Assembly (NCBI GenBank): GCA_942492065.1
Contig: CALODV010000008.1
Location: forward strand, 930,001 to 994,000
Direction: 5' to 3'
DNA: 64,000 nt
Origin: G963665815 sp942492065
Lineage (GTDB): Bacteria > Cloacimonadota > Cloacimonadia > Cloacimonadales > JAIOQZ01
This document shows positions 24,604-34,224 of this stretch, piece after piece (position 1 is the first letter of the stretch; each line of letters starts with the position of its first letter). Made by a program: the position numbers and the translations under genes. A model generated the notes under the pieces. The model had not been told where the DNA came from. It ran no database searches and saw only the letters and a program-made list of their open reading frames with translations.

Positions 24604-26481
24604 ATGAAAAAGTTAATATTTGTACTGATTCTCACAGCTTTGGCTTTATCTTGCTTTTCAGCAAGTGTGTCAGGTATAGTGATCACAGATAATCAGACTG
24701 ACGGCATACCAGGGATCAGGGTTGCATATATTGGTGATTCACTTTTCACGGTTGCCATGTTAGACAGTATTTACAGTAATGGTATAAATATTGATGAGTA
24801 CATATTGGCTTATGATATAACAGATCAGAACGGTAATTATTCAATACAGATTACTCCCGGAACTGAAGGTATTATAGTAGCACAGGATATCATTAACTTC
24901 CAGTTTATGGAACAATTCATCGGGATAAACGAAGACTCGGTTAATGATTTTGAAAATGCAGGAATCTTCATTTTTGACGAAATGGATATTAACTTCACTC
25001 AGTTTGACTTTGTTCTGCATGCAATTAATCTGATTGGAGATAATTCGATCTCAGGTACTATTAATCCTCCGGCAAATGCTTCTGGTCTTAGTATCGACTT
25101 TGATGTAAGGCTTGAGTTCCTTCATTCACATATCCTTCCTCCTTATACTACTATAGTAAATACTGTGAATCCCTCATTTGCATTTACTAGTATAAGAGAC
25201 GGAGTATACCGACTTAAGGTTTTATCAAGATTTACTCCTGCCGGTAACTTCTATCATCATAATGACACTCTTATGTTCAGCAGAATTATTGTAAGAGGTG
25301 GACAGACAGTCGATAATATCAGCATAAATCTGCCTGATATCGAATATAATACTTTAACATGTAACGTTCAGGATGATGCGTCAAATCCACTTTCCAATGT
25401 GGAAGTAAACCTTGTATCACTGAATTCTTCTATTAATTACAGTATTGTAACTGATGAAAACGGATCAGCTGTAATAGATAATATTATTAAAGGAAGATAT
25501 ACACTATCTGTTGAAAAGGATGATTTTCAAAGATCAGACAACAATGGTAATATCGTAACAATAAATAACGATCAGACTTATACATTTGAAATGTCACCGG
25601 TTCAGACATATGGAAATTCCATTTCAGGAACGATATCTATCCGTCCCGATTTACCTGATCCACCAACATTCCCGACAATGGCAATTGCCGTATCAAGCGA
25701 TGAAGAAGAAGATTGGTTAAGAACTGCAGGTGTTGGAACTTCAGGTCAATTCGTTTTAAGAAATCTACCGTCAGATAATTACTATGTGTATGTTATTTCG
25801 AGTGATGCTCCACCAACATTCTTCCCCAATTCAGATACATGGGAAAATGCTCAGACAGTTTTAGCATCAGGTGATGTAGAAAATATCGATGTAGTAATAA
25901 CACCTACTACAAACGAAGGAGCATTTTCAGTATCAGGATCTGTAATGGAACAGGACGGAAGAGCTCCTCTTTCAGAAGCATCTGTTATACTCTATAATGA
26001 CAATGATGTTCCTGTAGGATTCTCAATAACAGGAGAAAACGGTGAATACCGTATTAACAATCTGAGATCAGGAAATTACACTCAAAAAGTCACCAAATTC
26101 AGTTACAACAGTGAAAGTCAGCCTTTCCAGATATTCGGTAATTGTTCAAGTGACTTATATATTGGAAGCACTCAAATTTCCAATGATGATGTAAATGTCA
26201 AAAATGATGCGATTACTCTAGGTTGTTATCCTAATCCATTCAATCCTGAAACAACAATAGAGTATTCTATAGATAAAGATTCAAATGTAGAAGTTATAAT
26301 TTACAATATTAAGGGTCAGAAAGTGTATTCCTTCGATCCTGAATTCAATACTAAAGGGATTCATAGAGTCAAATGGAGCGGAGTGTCAGACAGTAACCAA
26401 CCTGTGGCATCCGGAGTTTACTTCTATCAGCTTAAGACTGAGACCGAATCCAGAATCAGAAAAATGTTATTACTGAAATAA
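24604..26481 (+). CDS. Secreted carboxypeptidase-regulatory-like repeat protein with type IX sorting domain
   Basis: A 625-residue exported protein. The signal peptide is KKLIFVLILTALALSCFSA. The body is a chain of Ig-like carboxypeptidase-regulatory-type beta domains (SVSGIVITDNQTDGIPGIRV, SISGTINPPANASGLSI, LTCNVQDDASNPLSNVEV, SVSGSVMEQDGRAPLSEASV), each with a GNYSIQI or GEYRINNL-type strand. The last about 85 residues are a type A sorting domain (CYPNPFNPETTIEYSI ... SGVYFYQLKTE ... KMLLLK). This domain directs outer-membrane export and surface attachment or release by the type IX system. No catalytic domain is seen. It precedes a second such gene by 52 nt, and a sigma54-type promoter lies upstream. 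Confidence 0.85.
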   Translation: MKKLIFVLILTALALSCFSASVSGIVITDNQTDGIPGIRVAYIGDSLFTVAMLDSIYSNGINIDEYILAYDITDQNGNYSIQITPGTEGIIVAQDIINFQFMEQFIGINEDSVNDFENAGIFIFDEMDINFTQFDFVLHAINLIGDNSISGTINPPANASGLSIDFDVRLEFLHSHILPPYTTIVNTVNPSFAFTSIRDGVYRLKVLSRFTPAGNFYHHNDTLMFSRIIVRGGQTVDNISINLPDIEYNTLTCNVQDDASNPLSNVEVNLVSLNSSINYSIVTDENGSAVIDNIIKGRYTLSVEKDDFQRSDNNGNIVTINNDQTYTFEMSPVQTYGNSISGTISIRPDLPDPPTFPTMAIAVSSDEEEDWLRTAGVGTSGQFVLRNLPSDNYYVYVISSDAPPTFFPNSDTWENAQTVLASGDVENIDVVITPTTNEGAFSVSGSVMEQDGRAPLSEASVILYNDNDVPVGFSITGENGEYRINNLRSGNYTQKVTKFSYNSESQPFQIFGNCSSDLYIGSTQISNDDVNVKNDAITLGCYPNPFNPETTIEYSIDKDSNVEVIIYNIKGQKVYSFDPEFNTKGIHRVKWSGVSDSNQPVASGVYFYQLKTETESRIRKMLLLK

Positions 26482-26533
26482 GGGAATGAAAATGACCTTA
26501 AAATTGATCAATACAAAGAGCAAAGGAGAAACT

Positions 26534-29383
26534 ATGAGAACGAAACAAATTAAGTTCTTACTGGCTGCAGTTGTTTTCATGATGTTGAGCGGCATCATGA
26601 ATGCAGTGACATTCAGCGGCCATGTTACATCTGCCGAAGATGGTTCTGATGTAGCAAATGCAAATGTTATCTGTTTCACAATGCCAGATGACTCAACAGG
26701 TACCGGTAACAGACCGGAATCCACAACCACAGATGCGAGTGGAAACTTCATATTTTACAACATCAATGATGGCTCAAATGTAATGCTTGAAGTTTCACAC
26801 GGCGACTATCTGCTTTTCAACCAGAACTATACCGTAAACGGTGATATGTCAGTTGATATAGCGCTTAGTACTATGAATAACGTGACAACATACTCTGTTA
26901 GTGGTGTTGTAATAGACAGCCTGAACAATCAGCCTGTTCCCAACCTTAACATTATTCTCGGTGGAAGCCTTCTGGAGATAGCTTACACAGCTGTAACAGA
27001 CGCTAATGGAGCTTTCAGTTTTTCTGAAGTGATTTCTCAGGAATATGATATTTATCTCGGTAATCCAAACTTTATGCCACCGGCTTACCATATTACAGTG
27101 GATCAGGATCTGAATCTTACATTATACCATACACCTTCTGACACAAACAACCATGTTGTTGGAACAATTGTAGATGAAAATGGTAATCCTGTTCCCCACC
27201 TTCCTGTAATAATTGCAGGGAACCTCATGGGTGTAATGTATGCAGAACAGACTAATAACAACGGAGTGGTTCATTTCAATGATGTTGTGACACAATCTTA
27301 TAATGTATATCTCGGACCACGCAATCCAATGCAGGTACCTGATGCGGTTATAGATGTCAACGGTAACACTCAGTTTACTGCAGTATTCTCTAATAATGGT
27401 GATGAAACTTATACTGTGACAATAAATATTGTAGATGATAATAACGCACCTGTACAGGGAACCAATTTTTTCATGGCTGGTCAATTAATGGATATTGGTT
27501 ACAGTGGTGTAACTGACAACAACGGCACATCAGTACTTACGGGTATTATTCCACAGCCTTACAGCCTTTATATAGGAAATCATGGACCTATGGTTAACCC
27601 TGATGCAAGCTTCATAGTAGACAGTGACACATTAATTACTGTTGTATATACTGACACTATTATAACTGATACATATACTTTATCAGGAGACGTAATTGAC
27701 TTTGAGACAAATCAACCATTACAAGGAATTGAAGTTATAATTTCACACCGCAGTCCATGGAATCAGGATTCTGTTGTTTTAACAGATGCTGCAGGTCAAT
27801 TCTCTGTTGATTCACTTGAAGCAGGTAGGTACTTCATCTCCATTACTGACACAGCATATAACGTCTATATGGAAGAAGTAATGCTCGCTGAGGACACAAA
27901 TCTCAGTATTACATTGCAACCTTTCACAGGTGGAGATATAACATTCTCTGGAATGGTGTTTAATGTCAGAACCGGAATGCCTGTTGATGGTGTTACTGTC
28001 ACGCTTACAGAAGTTGACTATTTAAACACCAGAAATACATATTCTGCTGTCACAGATTATCAGGGACAGTTTATAATTAATGGCATGATAGCCGGAAATT
28101 ATGAAGCACTTCTGACTCTCAACGGTATAGTACTTACCTGTCAGACAGTCCCGGTTTACCAAACAAGACATATGAACTTCCCCGTGAGAATAACCCAGAT
28201 AGACAACCCTCAATTAAGTGGAAGAGTAATGGATAGAAACAGAAATCCGATTATAAATGCAGAAGTTGAGATTTACTGTGAATTTCTGGATTGCGATCCA
28301 GAAACACTTTACACGGATAATAGAGGATTCTATCAGACATCTCAAGTTGTAAATGATGAGCCGTACATAGTAACTGTTAGAGAAGACGGATACATTCCAT
28401 TTAATGGCAGAGTATTTGTTCATGGAGATACTCGTTTTGATATAAGACTGATTGGTGATGATATGGTTATCAATTCTTCAATTTCAGGAACAGTAATATC
28501 TGACGATACAAGTAATCCTGTTAATAATGCTGTAGTACATTTAATTCCTGAAAATGGTGGTTTCCACAATCCATTCTTAACAGCAATGACTGATGTGAAC
28601 GGACAATACACAATCAACGTTCCTGCCGGAAACTATATGGCTGTATGTCATGTCAGAAATATTGAATTCTGGAACACAGATTCATTATACATCAATTATT
28701 ATCGAGAATTCTATGATGATACACAGGATATCGAAACAGCTCAGCTTATTACCGTTGGTGATTCTCAGGATGTAACAGGTATCGATTTTGGTGTTCCGGA
28801 TTATAATTCAAACTTTGACCCTGTTTTCCCTGAAATCTTCGGTCTTCTTGACACAGGCGACAGAACTAACCCTCAAATAGCTCAGATAACTCTCAAAGAT
28901 TCCGATGACAATACTTTAGTAGTTACAACTTCAGATGTTGACGGAAGATTCTCATTTGAAGGTGCTAGGGATGGAAATTCATATACTATTATTGTAGAAA
29001 TGGACGGATATGAAGAACAGTTGGTAGAGTTTACTCATTATGGAATGGACTCATTTGTAAGCTTTGATATGGCGACTATTGCAACGAATGATCCTGTTAA
29101 TAAATACGAGAACATAGCTCTTGGCAACTATCCAAATCCTTTCAACCCAGAAACAACAATAAATTATTCACTAAATATAGATGATAGAGTCGAAATATCA
29201 ATATATAACCTTAAGGGACAAAAAGTAAAAACACTCGTTAACGGTTATCAGACCTCAGGACAACACGAAGTAGTATGGAATGGTACTAATAACAGTAACA
29301 AACCGGTTGCTTCAGGTGTTTACTTCACGATCCTTAAAACATCAAGCAAAACTTTGAAACACAAAGTTTTATTACTAAAATAG
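26534..29383 (+). CDS. Large secreted carboxypeptidase-regulatory-like repeat protein with type IX sorting domain
   Basis: A 949-residue exported protein. ATG 26534 follows AAAGGAGAAACT; an in-frame ATG at 26486 would add 16 residues ahead of the signal peptide (FLLAAVVFMMLSGIMNA). About eight repeats follow, several very alike (SGVVIDSLNNQPVPNLNIIL, VGTIVDENGNPVPHLPVII, INIVDDNNAPVQGTNFFMAG), each with a variant of YTAVTDANGAFSF and YDIYLGNPNFMPP. The end is a type A sorting domain (NYPNPFNPETTINYSL ... SGVYFTILKT ... HKVLLLK). Probably a surface stalk or adhesin. It shares a transcript with 24604. Confidence 0.85.
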   Translation: MRTKQIKFLLAAVVFMMLSGIMNAVTFSGHVTSAEDGSDVANANVICFTMPDDSTGTGNRPESTTTDASGNFIFYNINDGSNVMLEVSHGDYLLFNQNYTVNGDMSVDIALSTMNNVTTYSVSGVVIDSLNNQPVPNLNIILGGSLLEIAYTAVTDANGAFSFSEVISQEYDIYLGNPNFMPPAYHITVDQDLNLTLYHTPSDTNNHVVGTIVDENGNPVPHLPVIIAGNLMGVMYAEQTNNNGVVHFNDVVTQSYNVYLGPRNPMQVPDAVIDVNGNTQFTAVFSNNGDETYTVTINIVDDNNAPVQGTNFFMAGQLMDIGYSGVTDNNGTSVLTGIIPQPYSLYIGNHGPMVNPDASFIVDSDTLITVVYTDTIITDTYTLSGDVIDFETNQPLQGIEVIISHRSPWNQDSVVLTDAAGQFSVDSLEAGRYFISITDTAYNVYMEEVMLAEDTNLSITLQPFTGGDITFSGMVFNVRTGMPVDGVTVTLTEVDYLNTRNTYSAVTDYQGQFIINGMIAGNYEALLTLNGIVLTCQTVPVYQTRHMNFPVRITQIDNPQLSGRVMDRNRNPIINAEVEIYCEFLDCDPETLYTDNRGFYQTSQVVNDEPYIVTVREDGYIPFNGRVFVHGDTRFDIRLIGDDMVINSSISGTVISDDTSNPVNNAVVHLIPENGGFHNPFLTAMTDVNGQYTINVPAGNYMAVCHVRNIEFWNTDSLYINYYREFYDDTQDIETAQLITVGDSQDVTGIDFGVPDYNSNFDPVFPEIFGLLDTGDRTNPQIAQITLKDSDDNTLVVTTSDVDGRFSFEGARDGNSYTIIVEMDGYEEQLVEFTHYGMDSFVSFDMATIATNDPVNKYENIALGNYPNPFNPETTINYSLNIDDRVEISIYNLKGQKVKTLVNGYQTSGQHEVVWNGTNNSNKPVASGVYFTILKTSSKTLKHKVLLLK

Positions 29384-29403
29384 GAAATTATATGCTTCAG
29401 CTT

Positions 29404-29508
29404 AATTATACCCCTAATGAAAATAAGGTAAATTACCCCCCTGTAATTTACAATACCCCAATAGCTGAACGCATGTTTCATAGAGCAGGAGTCCCCTACT
29501 CCTGCTCT
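29404..29508 (+). repeat. C-rich hairpin unit, copy 1
   Basis: It starts with TACCCCTAATGAAAATAA, continues into a perfect 9-bp hairpin GTAAATTAC / GTAATTTAC with loop CCCCCT (29428-29451), then AATACCCCAA, and ends in an 11-bp hairpin AGAGCAGGAGT / ACTCCTGCTCT with loop CCCCT (29482-29508). The second copy lies exactly 294 nt downstream. An open frame (29392-29817) runs through both, but the strong hairpins and the absence of any family make a protein unlikely. Confidence 0.7.
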
Positions 29509-29697
29509 ATCCCCTCAGCGTTTAAAAGTAACTTGAAACATAAAGCATTGGTTACGAAATACCCCTATACCCCTAAATCTGCATTTTACTACCCGGTATC
29601 ATGCAAAGATAAGTTATCAATGCTGAATGAGAAAGGGTTTTCCCCTGAATCCTACTCTTGTTTCAAAGTTAGTTTCATACATAATCTGCACCGGATT
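29509..29697. other. Spacer between the two hairpin units
   Basis: No separate gene. It contains more CCCCT motifs: TATCCCCTCAG, ATACCCCTATACCCCTAAA and TTTTCCCCTGAATC. Including both flanking units, about ten CCCCT occurrences fall in 400 nt, far above what this AT-rich DNA would give. Confidence 0.5.
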
Positions 29698-29801
29698 ATA
29701 ATTACCCCTAATGAAAATAATGTAGATTACCCCCCTGTAATTTACAGTACCCTAAACTCCGAGTGCAAGATTATCGGAGCGGGATCCCCCTATCCCGCTC
29801 C
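29698..29801 (+). repeat. C-rich hairpin unit, copy 2
   Basis: Same order as copy 1: ATTACCCCTAATGAAAATAA, hairpin GTAGATTAC / GTAATTTAC with loop CCCCCT (29722-29745; the A-to-G change keeps pairing as G-T), a degenerate box GTACCCTAAAC, then a 10-bp stem GGAGCGGGAT / ATCCCGCTCC with loop CCCCCT (29776-29801). The terminal stem sequence differs from copy 1 while the shape and loop are kept, which points to selection on structure. Confidence 0.7.
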
Positions 29802-29906
29802 ACATTTTATCAATTAATATTACCAACAATTAGTCCTGAGCTTCTTTAACATATTTATTTCATTGACATTTTATATGCCAGACTGAACCTCTTTACTGAG
29901 GTGAAA

Positions 29907-31412
29907 ATGTTTGAAAAAGTTCATGAGGCAATCAGACTACTGATAGACTTGTCCAAAATTGAAAATGATCATATCAGCTTTCTTGATAAGGCTATGCAAT
30001 CAATATCAGTGAATTTTAAACTTGTTAAGGCATCAACAGTATTTACCATTGATGGTATGATTTTTAAATCAGCGTTTAACTGTGATCAATGCCTGTCAGA
30101 CAGTTATGTTATTGAAGAGGATCAATCGGATGCAGCCCTAAACAAAATCACTGCTCACAATAGTAATAAGTTTGAGCATAACCTTATTATTGAAGATAAC
30201 AGACAAAATCAAGTCGGAATAATTAGTTTTACCCTATCAGATCAACAAGAAAATACATTCGAAATTATTTCAGAGATAAAAGATATCCTTCATCTGATTT
30301 TCACATATCACTACCGTCAGTTTCAACTGGGAGAGAGAGTAAAAGAACTTTCATGTTTGCATCAGATCAACAAAATTGCCAAACAGGTAGATCAAAGCAC
30401 AGATAAGCTGCTAAAAAGAATTGTCAAACTTCTGCCTCCTGCATGGCAGTTCCCTGCACATACTTATTCCAGAATAACTTTTAACGAAAACATATATATA
30501 TCCGAACCTTTTGAAGAAACAAGCCTGTTCCTGAAATCTGATATTCTTATTGATAAAAATAATTCAGGAACGATCGAAGTATTTCTTTCTGAAAGTTTCA
30601 GTAACCGTTTGAATGAGCCATTCCTGAAAGAAGAGGAAGTACTGATATCAACAATTGCCCAAGAGCTGAAGAACATTCTGAAACGAAGAATCATAGAAGA
30701 AGAACGAAAGCAGCTTGAGCAGCAATTACTTCATGCTGACAGACTGGCAACATTAGGTCAGCTTTCTGCAGGTATTGCCCACGAAATCAACGAACCACTT
30801 GCAGGGATTCTGGGATTAGCCCAATTAATGGAGAAAAATCCGAGTCTTAATAATGAAGCGCTAAGTGATCTGGAAAATATCATCTCTGCCTCTCTTCATG
30901 CTCGTGAAGTAGTTAAGAAACTGATGCTTTTTGCCAGACAAATGCCGAGCTCACACAGTAAACTGAATTTAAATGATGCTGTTAAAAATGCTCAATTCTT
31001 TCTGGAATCGCGCTGTAATAAAGAAGGGATCAATATTGAGCTGCATCTCACAGATAATATTCCAATAATCTCTGCAGACTCTTCTCAAATTCATCAGGTA
31101 CTTATAAACCTGATTGTGAATGCAATGCAGGCAATGAAGGATGGCGGTAAAATTACGATTTCAACTTACTTTGACGACTTCAATGTTTACCTTAAGTGCG
31201 AAGACACTGGTTCTGGAATCCCGGAAGAAATCATTGATAAAATTTTTAATCCATTCTTCACGACCAAAAAAGTAAATGAAGGAACCGGTTTAGGACTATC
31301 TGTTGTGCACGGGATAATCTACTCACATAATGGAGAAATAAGTGTCAGCAGTAAAGAAAAAGTCGGGACTGAATTTATAGTATCATTACCTGGGATAAAA
31401 GCTTATGAATAG
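29907..31412 (+). CDS. NtrB-like sensor histidine kinase
   Basis: A 501-residue cytosolic kinase. ATG 29907 follows GAGGTGAAA; a GTG at 29901 is inside the ribosome site. Residues 1-140: weak GAF-like fold. Residues 144-256: a sensor module (ERVKELSCLHQINKI ... LLPPAWQFPAHTYSRI ... EPFLKEEEVLISTIA) also present at the start of the protein encoded at 35951. The kinase core has the H-box AGIAHEINEPLAGI (His292), N-box NLIVNAMQAM, EDTGSGIPEE and GTGLGLSVVHGI. There are no membrane helices, so it reads a cytosolic signal. It overlaps the response regulator gene by 8 nt. Confidence 0.93.
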   Translation: MFEKVHEAIRLLIDLSKIENDHISFLDKAMQSISVNFKLVKASTVFTIDGMIFKSAFNCDQCLSDSYVIEEDQSDAALNKITAHNSNKFEHNLIIEDNRQNQVGIISFTLSDQQENTFEIISEIKDILHLIFTYHYRQFQLGERVKELSCLHQINKIAKQVDQSTDKLLKRIVKLLPPAWQFPAHTYSRITFNENIYISEPFEETSLFLKSDILIDKNNSGTIEVFLSESFSNRLNEPFLKEEEVLISTIAQELKNILKRRIIEEERKQLEQQLLHADRLATLGQLSAGIAHEINEPLAGILGLAQLMEKNPSLNNEALSDLENIISASLHAREVVKKLMLFARQMPSSHSKLNLNDAVKNAQFFLESRCNKEGINIELHLTDNIPIISADSSQIHQVLINLIVNAMQAMKDGGKITISTYFDDFNVYLKCEDTGSGIPEEIIDKIFNPFFTTKKVNEGTGLGLSVVHGIIYSHNGEISVSSKEKVGTEFIVSLPGIKAYE

Positions 31413-32733
31413 TAAAATAATAGTAATACTGGATGACAATGCAGTAACTCGCGACATTATAAAAAGAAACTTGAGAAAACATGGATACAATGCTTTTACA
31501 GCAAACAACTTCAATACAGCCAAAGAACTCCTTCAGAAAGAAAAACCAGACCTTATTATCACTGATCTGATGATGCCGGATGTGAGTGGTCTGGATGTTA
31601 TAAGGTATGTTAAGGAGAATCATAAAAATACTGAAGTCATTGTATTAACAGGCTATCCGACAATAAATACGGCTGTTGACGCTGTTAAACTTGGTGCGGA
31701 TGATTATCTGACAAAACCTTTTACAGATGTAGAGCTTCATCTTGCGGTGAAGAAAACCCTTGAGAAAGCTGAGTTAAGGAAATCGCTTAGTAAATCAACC
31801 AATAATGACTATGAAGCCAGGTTTGGAATAATTGGAAAATCGAAAAAGATGCAGGAAGTTTTCAAGACGATTGAGAAAGCTTCAAACATTGACAGTACTG
31901 TACTCATTACGGGAGAAAGCGGTACCGGAAAAGAGCTTATAGCCAGAGCAATTCATTATGGAGGACAGAGATCAGCTGAGCATTTCGTACCTATCAACTG
32001 TGGAGCAATCCCGGAAACCTTACTCGAAAGCGAACTATTCGGGTATAAAAAAGGGGCTTTTACAAATGCAAATTCTGATAGAGAAGGTTTTTTCCAGAGT
32101 GCTGACCGAGGTACGATCTTTCTGGATGAAATATCTGAAACAAGCTCATTGATGCAGATAAAGCTTCTTCGAGTAATACAGGAAAAGGAAGTATACAGAA
32201 TTGGTTCTAATATCTCAGAAAAAGTCGATGTCAGAATACTTGTTGCCTCCAATAAAGATTTATATGAACTTGTAGAACTGAACAGATTCAGACAGGACTT
32301 ATTCTACAGACTGAACGTACTGACAGTAAGTGTTCCTCCCCTCAGAGAAAGGGGTGATGACATTCTGCTTCTTACAAACTATTTCAGTACAAAGTTCTCA
32401 AGAGAGTTTTCTAAACCTGTACCAGAGTTCAACGACGATGTCTTAGAAGTATTCAGTAAGTATATTTGGCCAGGAAATGTAAGAGAGCTGGAAAACCTAA
32501 TCCATAGACTCATCATTATGAATGATGGAGAGTGTATCAAACTATCTGATCTTCCAGATCTCATGAAAACCAGACAAGAGTCCCAGTACGACATCAGTAA
32601 GCCACTAAAAGAGGTAGAGAAAGAACATATTCTGAATGTTCTCGAATATGTAGACAATAATAAATCTAAAGCAGCAGATATTCTAAAAATAGATAGAAAG
32701 ACCCTACACAACAAACTTAAACAATATGAGTAA
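31405..32733 (+). CDS. NtrC-family sigma54-dependent response regulator
   Basis: A 442-residue enhancer-binding protein. Residues 1-120: receiver with acidic pair D10-D11, phospho-acceptor Asp54 in LIITDLMMPD, Thr/Lys switch in VLTGYP and DYLTKPF (Lys104). Residues 143-375: AAA+ with Walker A GESGTGKE and Walker B IFLDEISE; the sigma54 contact loop reads GAFTNA (217-222) rather than GAFTGA. The end is a Fis-type HTH (YVDNNKSKAADILKIDRKTL). Paired with the kinase just upstream. A -24/-12 site between this gene and gdhA makes the gdhA operon the expected target (inferred). Confidence 0.94.
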   Translation: MNSKIIVILDDNAVTRDIIKRNLRKHGYNAFTANNFNTAKELLQKEKPDLIITDLMMPDVSGLDVIRYVKENHKNTEVIVLTGYPTINTAVDAVKLGADDYLTKPFTDVELHLAVKKTLEKAELRKSLSKSTNNDYEARFGIIGKSKKMQEVFKTIEKASNIDSTVLITGESGTGKELIARAIHYGGQRSAEHFVPINCGAIPETLLESELFGYKKGAFTNANSDREGFFQSADRGTIFLDEISETSSLMQIKLLRVIQEKEVYRIGSNISEKVDVRILVASNKDLYELVELNRFRQDLFYRLNVLTVSVPPLRERGDDILLLTNYFSTKFSREFSKPVPEFNDDVLEVFSKYIWPGNVRELENLIHRLIIMNDGECIKLSDLPDLMKTRQESQYDISKPLKEVEKEHILNVLEYVDNNKSKAADILKIDRKTLHNKLKQYE

Positions 32734-32762
32734 TTTTTCCCCAATGAGGATGAATTACTCAT
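32726..32762. repeat. Inverted repeat at the end of the response-regulator gene
   Basis: ATGAGTAATT (32726-32735, overlapping the stop) pairs perfectly with AATTACTCAT (32753-32762) across 17 nt. No T-run follows, so it could be an operator or a weak transcript end rather than a standard terminator. Confidence 0.4.
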
Positions 32763-32892
32763 ACTGACACTTCTGAATATTTACAATTATCTGTTCTAAT
32801 ATTGTATCAAGGTATTAGTTTCACATCTAAAGTGTTTATTTGCTAATATTTGTGATCTAAGTACAACTTACAGAATATCTAATCTTCTTGAA

Positions 32893-32908
32893 TGGCAAAG
32901 AGATTGCT
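32893..32908 (+). promoter_or_regulatory. Sigma54-type (-24/-12) promoter of the gdhA operon
   Basis: TGGCAAAGAGATTGCT matches TGGCAC-N5-TTGCW at all but one fixed position, with correct GG-to-GC spacing. It is 32 nt before the gdhA ATG and follows a gene for an NtrC-type activator by about 160 nt. TCTAATATTG and GCTAATATTTG upstream are weak candidate activator sites. Confidence 0.8.
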
Positions 32909-32940
32909 TTATCAGGTGTAAAATTACCTGGAGATGAATT

Positions 32941-34224
32941 ATGAGTTATTCGTTCAACGCTTATGCAATGGCTCAGGAACAGTTTGATTCAATAGCTGAT
33001 AAGCTAAATCTGAATCGTGCTGCCCGAGATTTACTTCGAAATCCGATGAGAGAATTTCACTTCAATATTCCTGTCAAAATGGACGATGGAACTTCACGTA
33101 TATTCAGGGGATTCAGAATCCAACATAACGATGCTCTTGGTCCAGCCAAAGGCGGAATAAGATTTCATCCTCAGGAAACCGCAGACACTGTCAGAGCATT
33201 AGCAATGTGGATGACATGGAAAACTTCTGTTGTAGACATTCCGCTTGGAGGTGGAAAGGGTGGAGTCATTTGCGACCCTCATAATTTATCTTTAAGGGAG
33301 CAGGAACAGATTTGCAGAGGTTATGTTCGACAACTTGGGCAAAATATCGGACCATTAAGAGATGTTCCAGCAACAGATATTATGACAAACGGACAGCACA
33401 TGGTCTGGATGCTTGACGAATACGAAACAATGTCCGGGAAAAAATATCCGGGTATGATAACAGGTAAACCTGTTGGCATGGGAGGATCACTTGGTAGAAC
33501 TGAAGCTACAGGTTACGGAGTTATATTCAATATTCGTGAAGCGCTTAAGCAAATGAATATTAGACCAGGGGAAACAACTGCTTCATTCCAGGGATTTGGA
33601 AACGTTGCCCAGCATGCAATTAAGCTTTTTAATCAAATGGGTGGAACAGTTCTTTGTGTATCATCCTGGGATCAAGACGACCAGAAATCATATGCTTTTT
33701 ACAAAAAAGATGGAATTATATTAACAGAACTACAGAAAATAACAGATCATTTTGGTGGAATAGACAAAAGCAGAGCAAAAGATGCAGGTTACACTGTCAT
33801 GCCAGGTGATAAATGGCTGGAAATAGAGTGTGATATTTTAATACCTTCTGCATTGGAGAACCAGATTACCGAGATGAATGCCAGTCTTATACATAACAGG
33901 GTAAAAATAATAGCAGAAGGAGCTAACGGACCTACAAATCCCAAAGCGGACAAAATTCTCCATGAAAGAGGAATATTCCTTATACCGGACTTTCTCTGTA
34001 ATGCCGGAGGAGTGACTTGCAGTTACTTTGAACAGGTACAATGTAATATGAACTACTTCTGGAGTAAGGACGAAGTGTTGGGGAAGCTTGACTATAAACT
34101 CACATCTGCATATCACAAAGTATCAACTCTGGCAAGAAACAAAAACCTATACATGCGGGATGCAGCGTACATGATATCAATAGATCGTGTAGTAAGAACA
34201 TCCAGAGCAAGAGGATGGATATAA
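32941..34224 (+). CDS. gdhA: Glutamate dehydrogenase
   Basis: Reversible oxidative deamination of glutamate to 2-oxoglutarate and ammonium; hexameric cytosolic enzyme. At 427 residues it fits the family. Seen: GPAKGGIRFHP, ALAMWMTWKT, PLGGGKGGVICDP with the catalytic lysine region, VPATDIMTNGQHMVWM, the TGKPVGMGGSLGR block, and the nucleotide fold FQGFGNVAQHAI. Cofactor preference cannot be read with certainty. It is the first gene after a sigma54-type promoter, which fits nitrogen control of ammonium assimilation or glutamate catabolism. The stop overlaps the next start (TAATG). Confidence 0.96.
   Translation: MSYSFNAYAMAQEQFDSIADKLNLNRAARDLLRNPMREFHFNIPVKMDDGTSRIFRGFRIQHNDALGPAKGGIRFHPQETADTVRALAMWMTWKTSVVDIPLGGGKGGVICDPHNLSLREQEQICRGYVRQLGQNIGPLRDVPATDIMTNGQHMVWMLDEYETMSGKKYPGMITGKPVGMGGSLGRTEATGYGVIFNIREALKQMNIRPGETTASFQGFGNVAQHAIKLFNQMGGTVLCVSSWDQDDQKSYAFYKKDGIILTELQKITDHFGGIDKSRAKDAGYTVMPGDKWLEIECDILIPSALENQITEMNASLIHNRVKIIAEGANGPTNPKADKILHERGIFLIPDFLCNAGGVTCSYFEQVQCNMNYFWSKDEVLGKLDYKLTSAYHKVSTLARNKNLYMRDAAYMISIDRVVRTSRARGWI

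Noticed and set aside
29392..29817. A 141-codon open frame over the C-rich hairpin units
   Set aside because: It is dominated by four strong hairpins, has no family features, and the internal protein repeat follows simply from the repeat spacing of 294 nt being a multiple of three. I annotate the DNA as repeats, with the coding reading left open.
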